Origin: Chrysaora quinquecirrha
Taxonomy: Eukaryota; Cnidaria; Scyphozoa; Semaeostomeae; Pelagiidae
Length of the DNA: 64,000 nucleotides
Direction: 5' to 3'
Assembly: GCA_014526335.1 (NCBI GenBank)
Contig: JACTAT010000027.1
Coordinates: 3,675,132 to 3,739,131 of the forward strand
In this document: positions 52,876-63,500 of the stretch, piece after piece
How positions within the stretch are numbered: the stretch's first letter is position 1
Layout: the number at the start of each line of letters is the position of its first letter
Made by a program: the position numbers and the translations under genes
Notes under the pieces: generated by a model
Databases searched by the model: none
The model's input: only the letters and a program-made list of their open reading frames with translations
What the model was told of the DNA's origin: nothing

Positions 52876-54241
52876 CTCATACTCTTTTCGTAACCATCAT
52901 AATCATTTCAACCACAAAATTCCTCTAATTGGTCCAGTTTCGCAATATTTTTTGTATATTATGTTTAATCTTAAATTTTTCATTTTTTGACCAAACGTCG
53001 ATATGATAACCTACTAGAAATATTCTCAGAAAACTGGTCTTAAAAAGTGTGTATTTTGACTTCAATCAGCTAGACAGGTTAAAAAGTTTTATCCATGCTT
53101 TTTCGATACTTCTTTTGTCAGTCATGTGTTCAGGTGTGTTCTGAGCATTCATCACGGGTTGTTAAGTAGATTTTTTTCTTTATACCTTATAGTTTGTATA
53201 CCTTGTATAATGCTATAATATGAGCCTAAATGTTATATTTTTCGCCAAAAAACCTGACTAGAGTTAAAACTGGATTTCTAGACTCACTCCATAAGTCCCA
53301 CTACTTCGCTCGATGTTGTTGTTGCTGTTTTCTAAAATCGCTCAGTGTGGGACTTATGTCCTTACAGCTCTGAAACTGGCAAGCCGCGCCAAAAAATTGG
53401 CGTCCAAATCAGATTGCAGCATTTGCCTCAAAACAATAGGTATTGTCTTTTGAACCAATCAAATGCCTTTAAATTCTGAAACTCCAGAGTGAGGCCGTTG
53501 TCTGGATTTTTCGGATTGGTCTGGAAAATGTTAAGTTGCTGCGGCCGAAATCAAGACCCAACTGATCCGATTTCAGTGGCTTTTTGGCAAAGCTGCAAAC
53601 AATAAAATATATTGGGAGTCAGAAAAGCTTCTATTCTGGCTTCAAGGCAAAAGAAATTGAGTTTTTAATCAAAGTAACATTATTTTTCGACCCACTTTAG
53701 TTTTTCCGAATTTTGGCCTATCAGAGCCCTGAGACAAAATGTCGGCAGGCTTAAAGACAAGTTGTGAGTCTTAGAACAAAGATACAAACATGCAAAAAAC
53801 GTCATTAGATTCGCTATAGAATTTTACATCAGAATTTGAAATAAGAATTAGAATTATTTCTATAATAAAATCACTAGAGTCTAAAATGTCCCTGGTCGGT
53901 AGCATTCCGACTTTTCCACATACCGGTAAAATGAAAACGAGGCAACTCTTTTTTTGCCAGTTTCAGAGCTGAAAGGACACGAGTCCCTGTTGGAGTGACA
54001 AATCAAAATAAGGGGAGCGTAAACTAGAGACTCGTGTAGTGAGTCTACTGGATTTCTACTACGACGAATGTCTTGAGGTACCAAAAGCTGCAGCATGTAA
54101 CAGTGTAAAAACTATTCTGGTCAGAACCTCTTCAATGCTGGTGGCAGTTTTCAAAGACAAGAAATGCTCCTCAGCAATCTACAACTGTCGGTTATAAAAG
54201 CTGAAGACAGGTCCACACTGCAGTTAGGCAAGATGTCGTAC
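52876..54241 (-). other. UTP20 intron, no element recognised
   Basis: 1.4 kb with no clear inverted repeat or exon. ORFs are short and featureless. Confidence 0.4.
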
Positions 54242-54358
54242 CTGGTTATACTTTGACTTGAGACAGCCGATAAGAGCTTCCACGAAAGGGTCAAATAATT
54301 CAAGGTTATCTTGTGTTAACTTTTGCTGTCGATATCGTTTCAATAATGAAAACAACAG
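54242..54358 (-). CDS. UTP20 exon
   Basis: 39 codons, phase 0 at both ends, acceptor TTTTTGCAG and donor GTACGA. Encodes LLFSLLKRYRQQKLTQDNLE then LFDPFVEALIGCLKSKYNQ. The LLDPFVxxLxxCL motif is a conserved UTP20 HEAT repeat. Confidence 0.9.
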
Positions 54359-55025
54359 CTGCAAAAAAAGGAACACATTGAATTACATTACATATACTTC
54401 TAAATATGTTCAAAAGTTACCAATTGAATAATTGCTTACTGCAACCGTCTTTTCTAATACACCTAACAGTGCAAGGACCCTGTCAGTCAGACTCAAGGTT
54501 ACGTAAGTCTCATTACGATTCTCTTTCATAGTAGCACCATTGCTTGTTAAGAGCCTCAAATCCTCTTTATAGCTACGAACATATACAGGAAAGGGGGGCT
54601 GGGCCACCAAAATGTAGACAAACAGTCACAAATTCATTGGGTCTAAACCGTTGCATATGGCCGTATGGCTCATCTATTTAAGGGACTCAGTTAAAAACGG
54701 ATATAGAAATCTGTAAAGAGTTCTTTCATCAAAGAAAGGGAAAATCAGCTATTTTGTAGACAAAGCCTTTGTAAGAGGACAGGACTTAACAAAACCACAC
54801 AGCTCATTCATATGCATGGCAAAGCTCTGAAAAAGTTTCAGGTCGAAACAAAAGGCAAGGCCACGGGCTGAAGATGAGAATTGGGAAAGGAATGGCTTTG
54901 GATCTGACAGGCCTTTTCATGGCAGTGTTAACTCTTGGTTTGAAAGGTCAAGCCATTGGTCCAAACAGAGGCAAATCTAACAACAATCAACAACAACAGA
55001 CTACAACATATGTATATCCACCCAC

Positions 55026-55161
55026 CTGCAATGCAAATTCAGTGAGTAAATGTGAATTGGCACTTTTATCACGGTCAGCTGCTTGTGCCATTCTTCCTGG
55101 TTCACTTTTTATCAAGAAAATATCCTCTGTAACAACTCGTTTCTTGGTAGATTCTGTTTGC
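55026..55161 (-). CDS. UTP20 exon
   Basis: 136 bp, acceptor CCTTTCCAG and donor GTGGGT. Encodes QTESTKKRVVTEDIFLIKSE, then ANSHLLTEFALQ. The charged loop followed by NxHLLxEFxLxLL fits the family, and it joins 54242-54358 on a codon boundary. Its first base completes the codon opened in 56562-56731. Confidence 0.88.
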
Positions 55162-55379
55162 CTGGAAAGGATTCGATAAATGTCACTGAAATCTTTTTAC
55201 TTAACACAACTTAACACAACTTAAAACATAATGCGAATGCAATAGGACAACTATTGATCACTCTGATACATATCGTGAGGTCTCTGACGTGTTCAAAATA
55301 TGTCTCATGGAGCTCGTCTCGAACCCGCGACCCCATAAAGATACAGCATAGTCTATAGTGTACATACAGTCTATACACT

Positions 55380-55490
55380 TGGATAAGCACTACTGTGGTG
55401 GATTATTATGCTTGATGCTGTGGGTTATTATATTTGAAGGAGTGGTATTTTTGCGTACTGTGGTGGATAAGCACAACTTGCAAATTTCGT
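55380..55490. repeat. GTGGTGG minisatellite fragment
   Basis: GGATAAGCACTACTGTGGTG, TTATTATGCTTGATGC and TATTTTTGCGTACTGTGGTG units, one strand only. A small relic of the same family as 55657-56440. Confidence 0.7.
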
Positions 55491-55656
55491 GTGGGATACC
55501 ATATAACAATTTGATTTATAGAAACCTATGCTAGTGGGACATATATATTAAGCCACGTAACATTCATGTTTGACGAAATTTGGGTACGCTTAGCGAAGAC
55601 TCGGTGGTGATATAAAGGAGGGCTCAGGGATCCACTCTTGTTATAATTATGATTAA

Positions 55657-56440
55657 CACACGCTAGCGAATCTATAATCACTACTGTGGTGGATAATCAC
55701 TACTGTGGTGGTACTATTTGCATACTGTGGTGGCAGTTTTGGCGTACTGTGGTGGATAATCACTACTTGTGGTGGTTTACTATGCTTGCGGTGGTGGCAG
55801 TTTTGGCGTACTGTGGTGGATAATCATTACTTGTGGTGGTTTACTATGCTTGCGGTGGTGGCAGTTTTGGCGTACTGTGGTAGATAATCACTACTTGTGG
55901 TGGTTTACTATGCTTGCGGTGGTGGCAGTTTCGGAGTACTGTAGTGGATAATCACTACTGTGGTGGTAGTTTTTGCGTACTGTGGTCTGTGGTGGATAAT
56001 CACTACTTGTGGTGGGTTATAATGCTTTATGTGGTAAATACGAAATAATAGCAAAACTCTATAGATCAAGCAAGAAAAAACCACAAAATCCACCACAGTA
56101 TGCCAAAACTGCCACCACCGCAAGCATAGTAAACCACCACAAGTAGTGATTATCCACCACAGTACGCCAAAACTGCCACCACAGTATGCAAATAGTACCA
56201 CCACAGTAGTGATTATCCACCACAGTACGCCAAAACTGCCACCACCGCAAGCATAGTAAACCACCACAAGTAGTGATTATCCACCACAGTACGCCAAAAC
56301 TGCCACCACCGCAAGCATAGTAAACCACCACAAGTAGTGATTATCCACCACAGTACGCCAAAACTGCCACCACAGTATGCAAATAGTACCACCACAGTAG
56401 TGATTATCCACCACAGTAGTGATTATAGATTCGCTAGCGT
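55657..56440. mobile_element. 784-bp palindromic TIR element of 64-bp repeats
   Basis: Terminal CACGCTAGCGAATCTATAAT at the left mirrors ATTATAGATTCGCTAGCGTG at the right, with TAA at both flanks. Each half is a tandem array of a unit of about 64 bp (TACTGTGGTGGATAATCACT, then GTGGTGGTTTACTATGCTTG, then GGTGGCAGTTTTGGCG), in opposite orientation in the two halves. The many ORFs of WWIITTCGGLL type are the repeat read in frame, not proteins. Confidence 0.85.
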
Positions 56441-56561
56441 GTAACATGCAAAGAGAGGTTGGGTGAAATGTTGGGTGTATTGTTAGTGATGTTTGCTCAA
56501 GGCTTTGAATAAAATGCCTATACCCTGAAATGTCTTCGTGGTGACAAAGAAAACCATTTAC

Positions 56562-56731
56562 CTCGTTTCTGTATTACTTTCAAGTGGTTTCAAATCGACA
56601 ATTATATGATAGACAAAGACAAGCAGATCTTTTTGGCTCAATGATGAATTTTTTTGAAAACCCAAACTGACTCTTCGTAAAACTTCTTTAGCTTTATTTC
56701 TAACGGTGTGGTTATGTTCAGTTTCCAACAG
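56562..56731 (-). CDS. UTP20 exon
   Basis: 170 bp, acceptor TTTTTCAG and donor GTAAAT. Encodes LLETEHNHTVRNKAKEVLRR then VSLGFQKNSSLSQKDLLVFV. The pattern KxxETLRRxxxGxxxN....xxLLxFxYxxI corresponds to UTP20. It ends on two bases. Confidence 0.88.
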
Positions 56732-56793
56732 CTGAAAAATAAATGATGTCTTATTAATAACAAGTATCATGACGTTACTAATTTATAATTAAG

Positions 56794-57290
56794 ACACTGG
56801 CCAAACGATCAAACCTTATCGGTCAAACACGCGAGATCGGCTTTACAAGCAAAGTTTGTTCGTTCGGCCACGTTGTAGTACACTGCTCGACAAGCAGAAT
56901 TTACTTAGCGATGCGTCTGAAAAAGTCGCAAGCAAAAATGTTTGACCGGCAATACTTTATGCTACGTTGCCAAACGGTGAAAAATGTTGTTTGCCAGGCA
57001 AATCTTAAATGCTAGCTGCTTGTTTAATCAGGGCTTAACGATACTTCTTTCCTCTTCATTGAACCTTCTTCTGCTTGTAAATCACACAAGCCAATTAGGA
57101 CTACTGTGGTGGCTAATCACTACTGCGGTGACGCTTTCTGTGTTGTATTTTTATTGCGTACTGTGGTGGGTAATCACTACTGCGATGGGATATTATGCCT
57201 GATGTAGTGGGTTACTATGCTTATTGTAGTGGTACCACAAAAAGTACCACCACAGTAGTGATTAGCTATTGTTTCGCTAGCGTGAAAATA
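56794..57290. mobile_element. AAACGATCAAA element with GTGGTGG block
   Basis: Starts CACTGGCCAAACGATCAAAC. TTTGACCGG and TTGCCAAACGG phrases repeat, as in 36094-37015. From 57100 it carries GGACTACTGTGGTGGCTAAT and ends near GATTAGCTATTGTTTCGCTA then GCGTG. Boundaries uncertain. Confidence 0.55.
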
Positions 57291-57718
57291 GATAAACAAT
57301 CAAAAGCTTGTCGGCGGCCTACTTTTGCTTTTAAATAAGCGAAACACAAACCCCATTCCATACAATTTAACAAGCCTCGGAAACACTGCTGCTGGATTTC
57401 TCATAGCCATACGTTTCATTGTATGGCTACATTCGCTGATTTAGTCTACATCAAAGCCGTCTGTTTAGTACCATGCCATAATCATTAAAATCGAGATTTG
57501 TGTGCTAACGCCCCTGCCGTATAAACGTCCCTCCCGAATTAACGCCCGGGTAAAAATCAATCAAAAAAGCCAAGGGCGTTTAAACGGTCATTAACAGGTA
57601 TTAACGGTATTAACGGTATCTCAAAATACTTGCACCTTGCGAGTTTTTATCATATAATGAATCTTATAAGCACTAGTCTATTTCTTTGGCACAAATGATT
57701 TCAACGAGGCAAACTGAC

Positions 57719-57886
57719 CTTCTGAACAGCATTCACGATGTCTTCAAATGATTCTGCTGATGCAAACTTGGCAATTATTTCAAAAGAATCATAGCTTTGT
57801 TTTGACTTTGCTTCATGTAAATTCTCCTTCACACCTTCTGATTCTTTTTCTTCAGCAACATTGCTAAATATGTCATTCATCAAAAC
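57719..57886 (-). CDS. UTP20 exon
   Basis: 56 codons, phase 0 at both ends, acceptor ATTATTGCAG and donor GTCAGT. Encodes VLMNDIFSNVAEEKESEGVK, then SKQSYDSFEIIAKFASAESF. The DIFS..AEEKE...KSYDxxEIxxK block is conserved in UTP20. Confidence 0.92.
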
Positions 57887-58884
57887 CTGCAATAATATAA
57901 GAGTTCCGTAAAATATATGACCAGACATGAAGCTTCAATCTTGGACTAAGATTCTGCCACAAACTGACATTTGCTTATATTTCATCACCTCTTTGACTTT
58001 TCAATGGTGAGCAAATGTTGGCAAAATCATCTGAGAATCAATCAATGTTCAAGCAGTGGGTGTGTACACTCGATACAAAAGCCATTTGTACTTTGACTAT
58101 TGAATTGAATTGCTGGACGCCAAAACAAATGACTTGTAATTTTACGGGTCCAAAATTCGTCTTGAGTTTACATCCTCCCATCTTTTCGCTGACCAATCTT
58201 TCCCCGCAGCAAGTGGCCCGATTTTTGCATAAAAATTGGTATAAAGACACAAATAAGAATGTTTGTTTTACTAATTTGTGAAGTATTATTTTACTTAAGG
58301 GCAGTGATGTTTCTTCTTTGAATACGAAAAAGTCTCGCTGCGGCGAACAACTGGTCAGCGAAAAGGTGGGAGGATGTAAATTCAAGACGCATTTTAGGTC
58401 TATTAAATTACAAGTAATTAGCTTTAGCGTCCAGCAATTCAGTTCAATAGCCAAATTACAAACGACTTGTGTATAGTATAGGTGGAGTGGGGGAACCATC
58501 ATCAGGCAAAAATTGTCTCAATATATCTTGCTTAAGACTGTAGTCTAAAAGACGAAATTAAACCAAAAACTTCATATTCATCAGCATTTTACTGCCACTA
58601 ACTTCATCAGTCACTACATTTGAAAAGAAATCCTTTTAATCAAATTCTTTGATTATGGATCAAATTCTTTGATTGTGGAATTATGGTTTTTTAACAAGTT
58701 GTAATCCTAATGTTAGCCTATAAACTTAACGATTTTCAGCGAAAGCTTTCAAGGCAGTTAAGGTATTTCGCTGAACACTAAATTCCAATTAAATTTTCGC
58801 TGAACGGCTGACGCTGAAGCCTGATCTCCATAATCTCTGGTTTCCATTAGACTTGATTGGCCGTAGGATAACCCTGAACACATC

Positions 58885-59545
58885 GAAAATTACCGATTAA
58901 GCGCCCAGGACTCAATAAAGCGCCCATGCTCGAATAAGCGCCCGGTTAAGGAGAAATATTTCTCACAAGCACCCACAATCTTGGACAAAATATTTTGAAC
59001 AAGGCACTTTCTCCAAGGAATAAGGCCTATTTCATTGATTTTCTACTTCCATAACTCCAATTCTTCCCCCTTTTACCCCCAAAGCAATGTTGGTAGTAGA
59101 GCAGGACAACTTCTGTGCGAAACAACATTGTAACGGGGGAGAAGGGGGAATCAATACAGAATACCAAAACTATTTAGGCCGTTCCAATATATTTTGTCCA
59201 AGATTGCAGGTCCGGATAAGCGCTCAGGTCCGGATAAGCACCCGGGTCTGAATAGACGCCCAGATTGGAAGAGTAAAAAATGTCGTGAAATAATATTCCC
59301 ATTGACGAAATAGAGGGCATTCTCAATTTTCTTTAAGCTTTCGACTTAAAAGCGTTTAGAAGCTTTCATAAATACTCTATGTCGATTTCACTGATTGCTC
59401 TATATAATCTATGATTTCACATGTGTCTTTGTTTTTTTTTTTTTTCAATAAGCACCAAGGTCTGAATAAGCGCCCAGTCAAAATAAAACCGCCCAATCTA
59501 AAACTTGCTTTTAAATGTTTTTAAATAAGCGTCCAGAGCGATCAA
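58885..59545. repeat. AAGCGCCC-rich repeat, possible element
   Basis: CCGATTAAGCGCCCAGGACT at the left and CGTCCAGAGCGATCAATCGG at the right are roughly inverted. AATAAGCGCCC/GGGCGCTTATT phrases recur throughout, and related text lies at 57520-57560. It is followed within 15 bp by the MITE at 59560. Class unknown. Confidence 0.5.
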
Positions 59546-59559
59546 TCGGTAAATTACGG

Positions 59560-59968
59560 TACACGCTTTTTTTTTTATAAGGAACCACTTTATAAGGAAC
59601 CTACATGTAGAAGGCCCGAAAATTTAAAGAACTTATACTACTAAAGCGAAAATCATTAAGGAACTTTTGAATGTTGAATACTTTTATCACTGCAAATAAT
59701 CAAGAATTAGAAAGCCGGTTCCATTCATTTGCAGTCGAAAATCACATAAATTGTCGTTAAGCATGTATTCAATGTTTCTTTGAGTAGTCTCAAGCTTTGC
59801 TCACATGCAAATGTCTCTCTTTTATTGTTAAGACCACTGTATGTGCAGTTAAAATTAAGGAACTATTAAGGAACTTTTTGAACTACAATTGCCTCAAAAG
59901 AGGTCCAAAAATAAGGAACTTTAGGAACTAGGCCTTGAGGTAGGTTCCTTATAAAAAAAAAGCGTGTA
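59560..59968 (+). mobile_element. TACACGC-family MITE, full length reference copy
   Basis: 409 bp with ends TACACGCTTTTTTTTTTATA and TATAAAAAAAAAGCGTGTA. Subterminal ATAAGGAACCACTTTATAAG and AACTATTAAGGAACTTTTTG. It is the best-preserved copy in the window and was used to orient the others. Confidence 0.88.
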
Positions 59969-60017
59969 TGCAAGAGCCTTAAATGCTCTAACGAGTTTCA
60001 CTCGCAACTATTGCTCT

Positions 60018-60381
60018 CAGGGACACCGGAGCGATTGTAGGGCAAGGGGGGGCGACCAGGAAGGTAAGGGCAATTGAGATAAAAAATTGGGGGGTTTGGT
60101 GGTACTCCCCCAGGAAATTTTTTGTGTCCATGCCCTTCAGATTGGCTTAATGCCACAAAAGTATTTCAACGAATATTAATCATGTTTGTATACGACATTT
60201 TCAGGCTTTGTCTCCACATGTACGCATTTCGAATTGCATAATAATGGCTAAATATCGTATTTAACGTTGTCAAAGTCAATTATCATTTTACATTGAAAGG
60301 GCACTTTTGCCCCCCTTGCCCCCCTTAAGAAAGGGCAAGAGGGGCGCTTGCCCCCCCGCGCCCCCCTCTCCGGCGTCCCTG
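60018..60381. mobile_element. hAT-like MITE with 8-bp target duplication
   Basis: Starts CAGGGACACCGGAG and ends CTCCGGCGTCCCTG, flanked by ATTGCTCT on both sides (60010-60017, 60382-60389). CAGGG-type ends with an 8-bp duplication are typical of hAT. GGGCAAGGGGGGGCG and its complement lie just inside the ends. Confidence 0.88.
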
Positions 60382-60457
60382 ATTGCTCTTACGTTTATTA
60401 GTAGAATTTTTCAAAAGTAGAAATATTAAAAAATTATCACAATTATAGCTAACTCAC

Positions 60458-60556
60458 TTCTAATATGCTCTTCAGACACCCATTTATGTCACCAGGCGAT
60501 AGTTGATCAGTTAGTCCATCAAGAACAGCTTTCAATGTGTAACTAAGGACGTGAAG
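60458..60556 (-). CDS. UTP20 exon
   Basis: 33 codons, phase 0 at both ends, acceptor TATGTATAG and donor GTGAGT. Encodes LHVLSYTLKAVLDGLTDQLS then PGDINGCLKSILE. The xHVLxYTLxxVLxxL..xLxPGDLDxC pattern is conserved in UTP20. Confidence 0.93.
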
Positions 60557-61354
60557 CTATACATAAAAAGGAATAAAATTAATCTTGGTGTTTTATTTGG
60601 CTCCCCAATAATGAACAATAATGAATCGGCTACAAAAGTTTGGCTAATTTTGCAAATCAATTTTCAAAACTGAAGGCAAGAGACTCGATGTGGCTTCTCG
60701 GATAAAGAAAATTCACAAATAATCAGGTTCTCATTAAAGTAATGCTTCTTAATTGGTTAGTATATTAAAGTTTCAATTGGCGGAGACATGAAACTCTGCA
60801 AAGCATTTAGCATCGAAGTGGCCAGTTTTTCTTATAAAATCAAGTATAAGATTTCCTAGCATCATTACAATCAGTTTTCCCGAAGAATTGATATCGTTTG
60901 GGTTGTACATGAGAGCCAGAGGGTTATAACGACATAACTTATTGCAGATTTTTGTTGCTAGCTTTGAAAGAACAAAGTCAAAAGTGAGTGAAGCTAACTA
61001 GAAAAAAGGATTATGAATATTTCTGGGGAACGTTATACTAGATTTAAGAATCTAAGATGGCAAAAAATGATCACGAAAAAGAAGACCAAAGTGATGAGTA
61101 TGGGAAAATGCCCCCCGCCCCCCCAGTAACACATCCCCCGCCAGATGGAACCACTTTCAGATAAAAGCCATCATAACGTTAATGGGAAACTAAACCACTG
61201 GTACTAACATCGCTAAGGAAAAGTCGAATGTGACTCCAAGTTCTTCATTGATTACTAATGAAATTAACGCCAATGTTTTGATGCCTTTAATATCTATAGA
61301 TGCTTTGGTCCTAACTGTATGCTGTAGCAGCGCAGCAAGCATTTTCACGGCATT

Positions 61355-61719
61355 TACACTCTTTTTCATTATAAGAACAATTTTATAAGAACACGAGTCT
61401 GGATTTTGCCCAGATTTTAAGAACAAAATAAGAACAAGCTGAGGCTGGGCGTTTTCATAAGCCCTGAGAATATCAGCTAAATTTGAAAGTACGACAGTTA
61501 GACAACGCAAAAAGCAAGCAAACAATGAAATGGACAAGCGTGCTCCATTTTTACACAACCCTATTACCATTAAAGACATTCACTGACAAAATCTAGATGT
61601 CTCAGTAATCAAGGAATTAAGAACAGAATAAGAACATTTCAGGCTCAAAAAAGGCAAAATCTTAACAACAGCCAGCCTCAATCAAAATTTCCTGGTTCTT
61701 ATAAAAAGAAAAGAGTGTA
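61355..61719. mobile_element. TACACT-type MITE, ATAAGAAC subfamily
   Basis: Ends TACACTCTTTTTCATTATAA and GGTTCTTATAAAAAGAAAAG then AGTGTA. AATAAGAACAAG-type units recur inside. The 129-codon minus ORF (61190-61579) spans its edge and is not a gene. Confidence 0.75.
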
Positions 61720-62083
61720 TCGTGTGAAAATAGAATCTACCATTTTTTCAATAACCGTTCACACGTTTATTTTTTATAGTAAATTATTTAGTTTATAGTA
61801 TACATGAACTCGTGGTTTTGTCTTCAACAAGCCCGTTCCTAAGTTTTGAAACGATTTTCAACCACCTTATCACTCTCAAAGACAAGTTTAAAGTCTACTA
61901 CCGGGTAAGGGCTGAACGCTAGATTCGGATGTAGTAAAAAAAAAATTGACAAAAACCTAGCTGTTTTAGTTAGAATAATTCAGTTATTATTCTGGTGTCC
62001 CCTATTCAGGTTGTCCTTATAAAAACGTGTCTTCAAAAGTTATGGAGCAGATTTTCAGCTTGTAACTATATGCAAAGAATTAC

Positions 62084-62240
62084 CTGATATCCTCTTTTAA
62101 GAACAGACATCATTTCACGCAAAACATATGGCAAATACGTGGGACCAAGTGAAGACGCAATTTTTACAAGTGTTGTTCTAGCTGTCTCTCTAACGTCTCT
62201 TGCCCGGCTTCTCAAAGATTGACAGACCCTCAAAAGAAGC
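62084..62240 (-). CDS. UTP20 exon, most upstream one identified
   Basis: 157 bp, acceptor TTCTCATAG and donor GTAATT. Encodes LLLRVCQSLRSRARDVRETA then LGPTYLPYVLREMMSVLKRG. The LxxxCxxLRSRxxDxRExARxTLxKIAxxLGPxYLxxVLxEMxxxLxRGYQ pattern is a UTP20 hallmark and runs straight into the HVLSYTL exon. It needs two bases from an upstream exon not confidently found; a minus-strand stretch at 62327-62376 (ENLVHILNRHK) has the right exit phase but no good acceptor. The N-terminal two thirds of the protein lie beyond the window. Confidence 0.92.
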
Positions 62241-62402
62241 CTATGAGAACAAAGACATAAAAATAAAATCAGCTAAAAATGCAAGAACAAAAGTTGAAAT
62301 TTAGGTAGTCTTATTTTACCTTTTATGTCTATTTAAGATATGAACTAGGTTTTCCGAGAGAACAGAAACGGTTCAAATTAAAAGAAATTGGCGGTAAGTG
62401 AT

Positions 62403-62520
62403 TACACGTTTTTTTATAAGGAACCTTTGGTCTGAGTTGAGGCTGGAGTTCCTTAATGTTTCAACAAAATGAGGCTGAAAATTCCTTATACTGTTCCTTG
62501 TCGTGGGATATGTAAATCCT
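62403..62520 (+). repeat. solo TACACG-type terminus
   Basis: TACACGTTTTTTTATAAGGA followed by GTTCCTTAATG and ATTCCTTATACTGTTCC, with no matching right end in reach. Probably a truncated member of the TACAC set. Confidence 0.5.
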
Positions 62521-62817
62521 AGTTTTTACAGCAAATTCATAGAAACTATTCTTCATTTCTAACTTTAAGTATAAATGGAGCCTTTTGGGGAAGAACGATG
62601 TGTCTGATGTGTCTGATGCTAATCATATCCATATACTATGTGGCTGCAACAATTGGCCGCATATTGCAATTGCAATATATCGAATCTCTCCCTGACGGAA
62701 TTAGAAGGTTACAAAAAATTGTAGCCCATGTCGAAAACATTCGTCAGATGATTGACACTTTGAAGTGGTTGTGGCAAGCACTCCAATGGTGCTCGCAAGC
62801 AATGCGTCAAATGTAAA

Positions 62818-63189
62818 TACACGTATTTTTTCATAAGAAACTGTTTATAAGAAACTCAAACTCTCGAATGGCCAAAAATTTAAGAAACTCCAGTGCTGGA
62901 AACTTTTTATGTGGGAAACTTTCCGCTTCAGAAAGCCAAAAATTTTTTGTTTATTTCCCATGTTTCGTCTGCAATTAAGCATTTTTGTGACAAACAGACA
63001 AACAGGAAACCAATATGGATTCTAATATGATCGATAAATGGGTTTGAAACATCATTCAGATAGAATATATGTGTTGCCAATATAGATATCCAAAAAACTC
63101 TTAAGAAATTCCAGCACACAAAATCTGAAAGTTTTAAGAAACTTTCAGTACTTGATCAATTTTTTAGTTTCTTATAAAAAATATGTGTA
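62818..63189. mobile_element. TACACGTA-type MITE, full length
   Basis: Ends TACACGTATTTTTTCATAAG and TAGTTTCTTATAAAAAATAT then GTGTA. Close relative of 52496-52875. The GTGGTGG minisatellite starts right after it. Confidence 0.8.
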
Positions 63190-63500
63190 CTTGATGTGGT
63201 GACGTTTTTCGCGTACTGTGATGGATAAGCACTAATGTGGTGGGCTATTTCAGTATGCTTAATGTGGTGTGTTAGCATGCTTGATGTGGTGGTATATTTT
63301 GCGTATTGTGGTGGGTTATTATGGTTGATGGGGTGGGTTATCATGCTTGATGTGGTGGTAGTTTTTGCTTACTGTGGTGGATAAGCACTAATGTGGTGGG
63401 CTATTATGCTTGATGTGGTGGGTTATTATGCTTGATGTGGTGGTATATTTTGCGTACTGTGATGGCTGTGGTTGATACGCAGTATTTGGGTGGTTTTTGC
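63190..63500. repeat. GTGGTGG minisatellite block, single orientation
   Basis: Repeats of GTGGTGGGCTATTATGCTTG, TGTGGTGGTATATTTTGCGT and ACTGTGATGG with GGATAAGCACTAATG. Unlike 55657-56440 no inverted half is present, so it is either half an element or an expanded array. Confidence 0.75.

Noticed and set aside
54440..54572. Possible extra UTP20 exon with compatible length and donor
   Set aside because: Exon 55026-55161 joins 54242-54358 directly in phase 0 and in the order expected for UTP20. Including this stretch would break the entry phase, and its residues show no UTP20 pattern.
55705..56395. Several ORFs of WWIITTCGGLLCLRWW type
   Set aside because: They are translations of the GTGGTGG minisatellite in the palindromic element, and the same peptide appears in both orientations.
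61190..61579. 129-codon minus-strand ORF
   Set aside because: It straddles the edge of a TACACT-type MITE, lacks UTP20 pattern and is not bounded by usable splice sites.
62327..62376. Possible UTP20 exon upstream of 62084-62240
   Set aside because: The exit phase fits and ENLVHIL looks helical, but an in-frame stop lies just upstream and no convincing acceptor precedes it.
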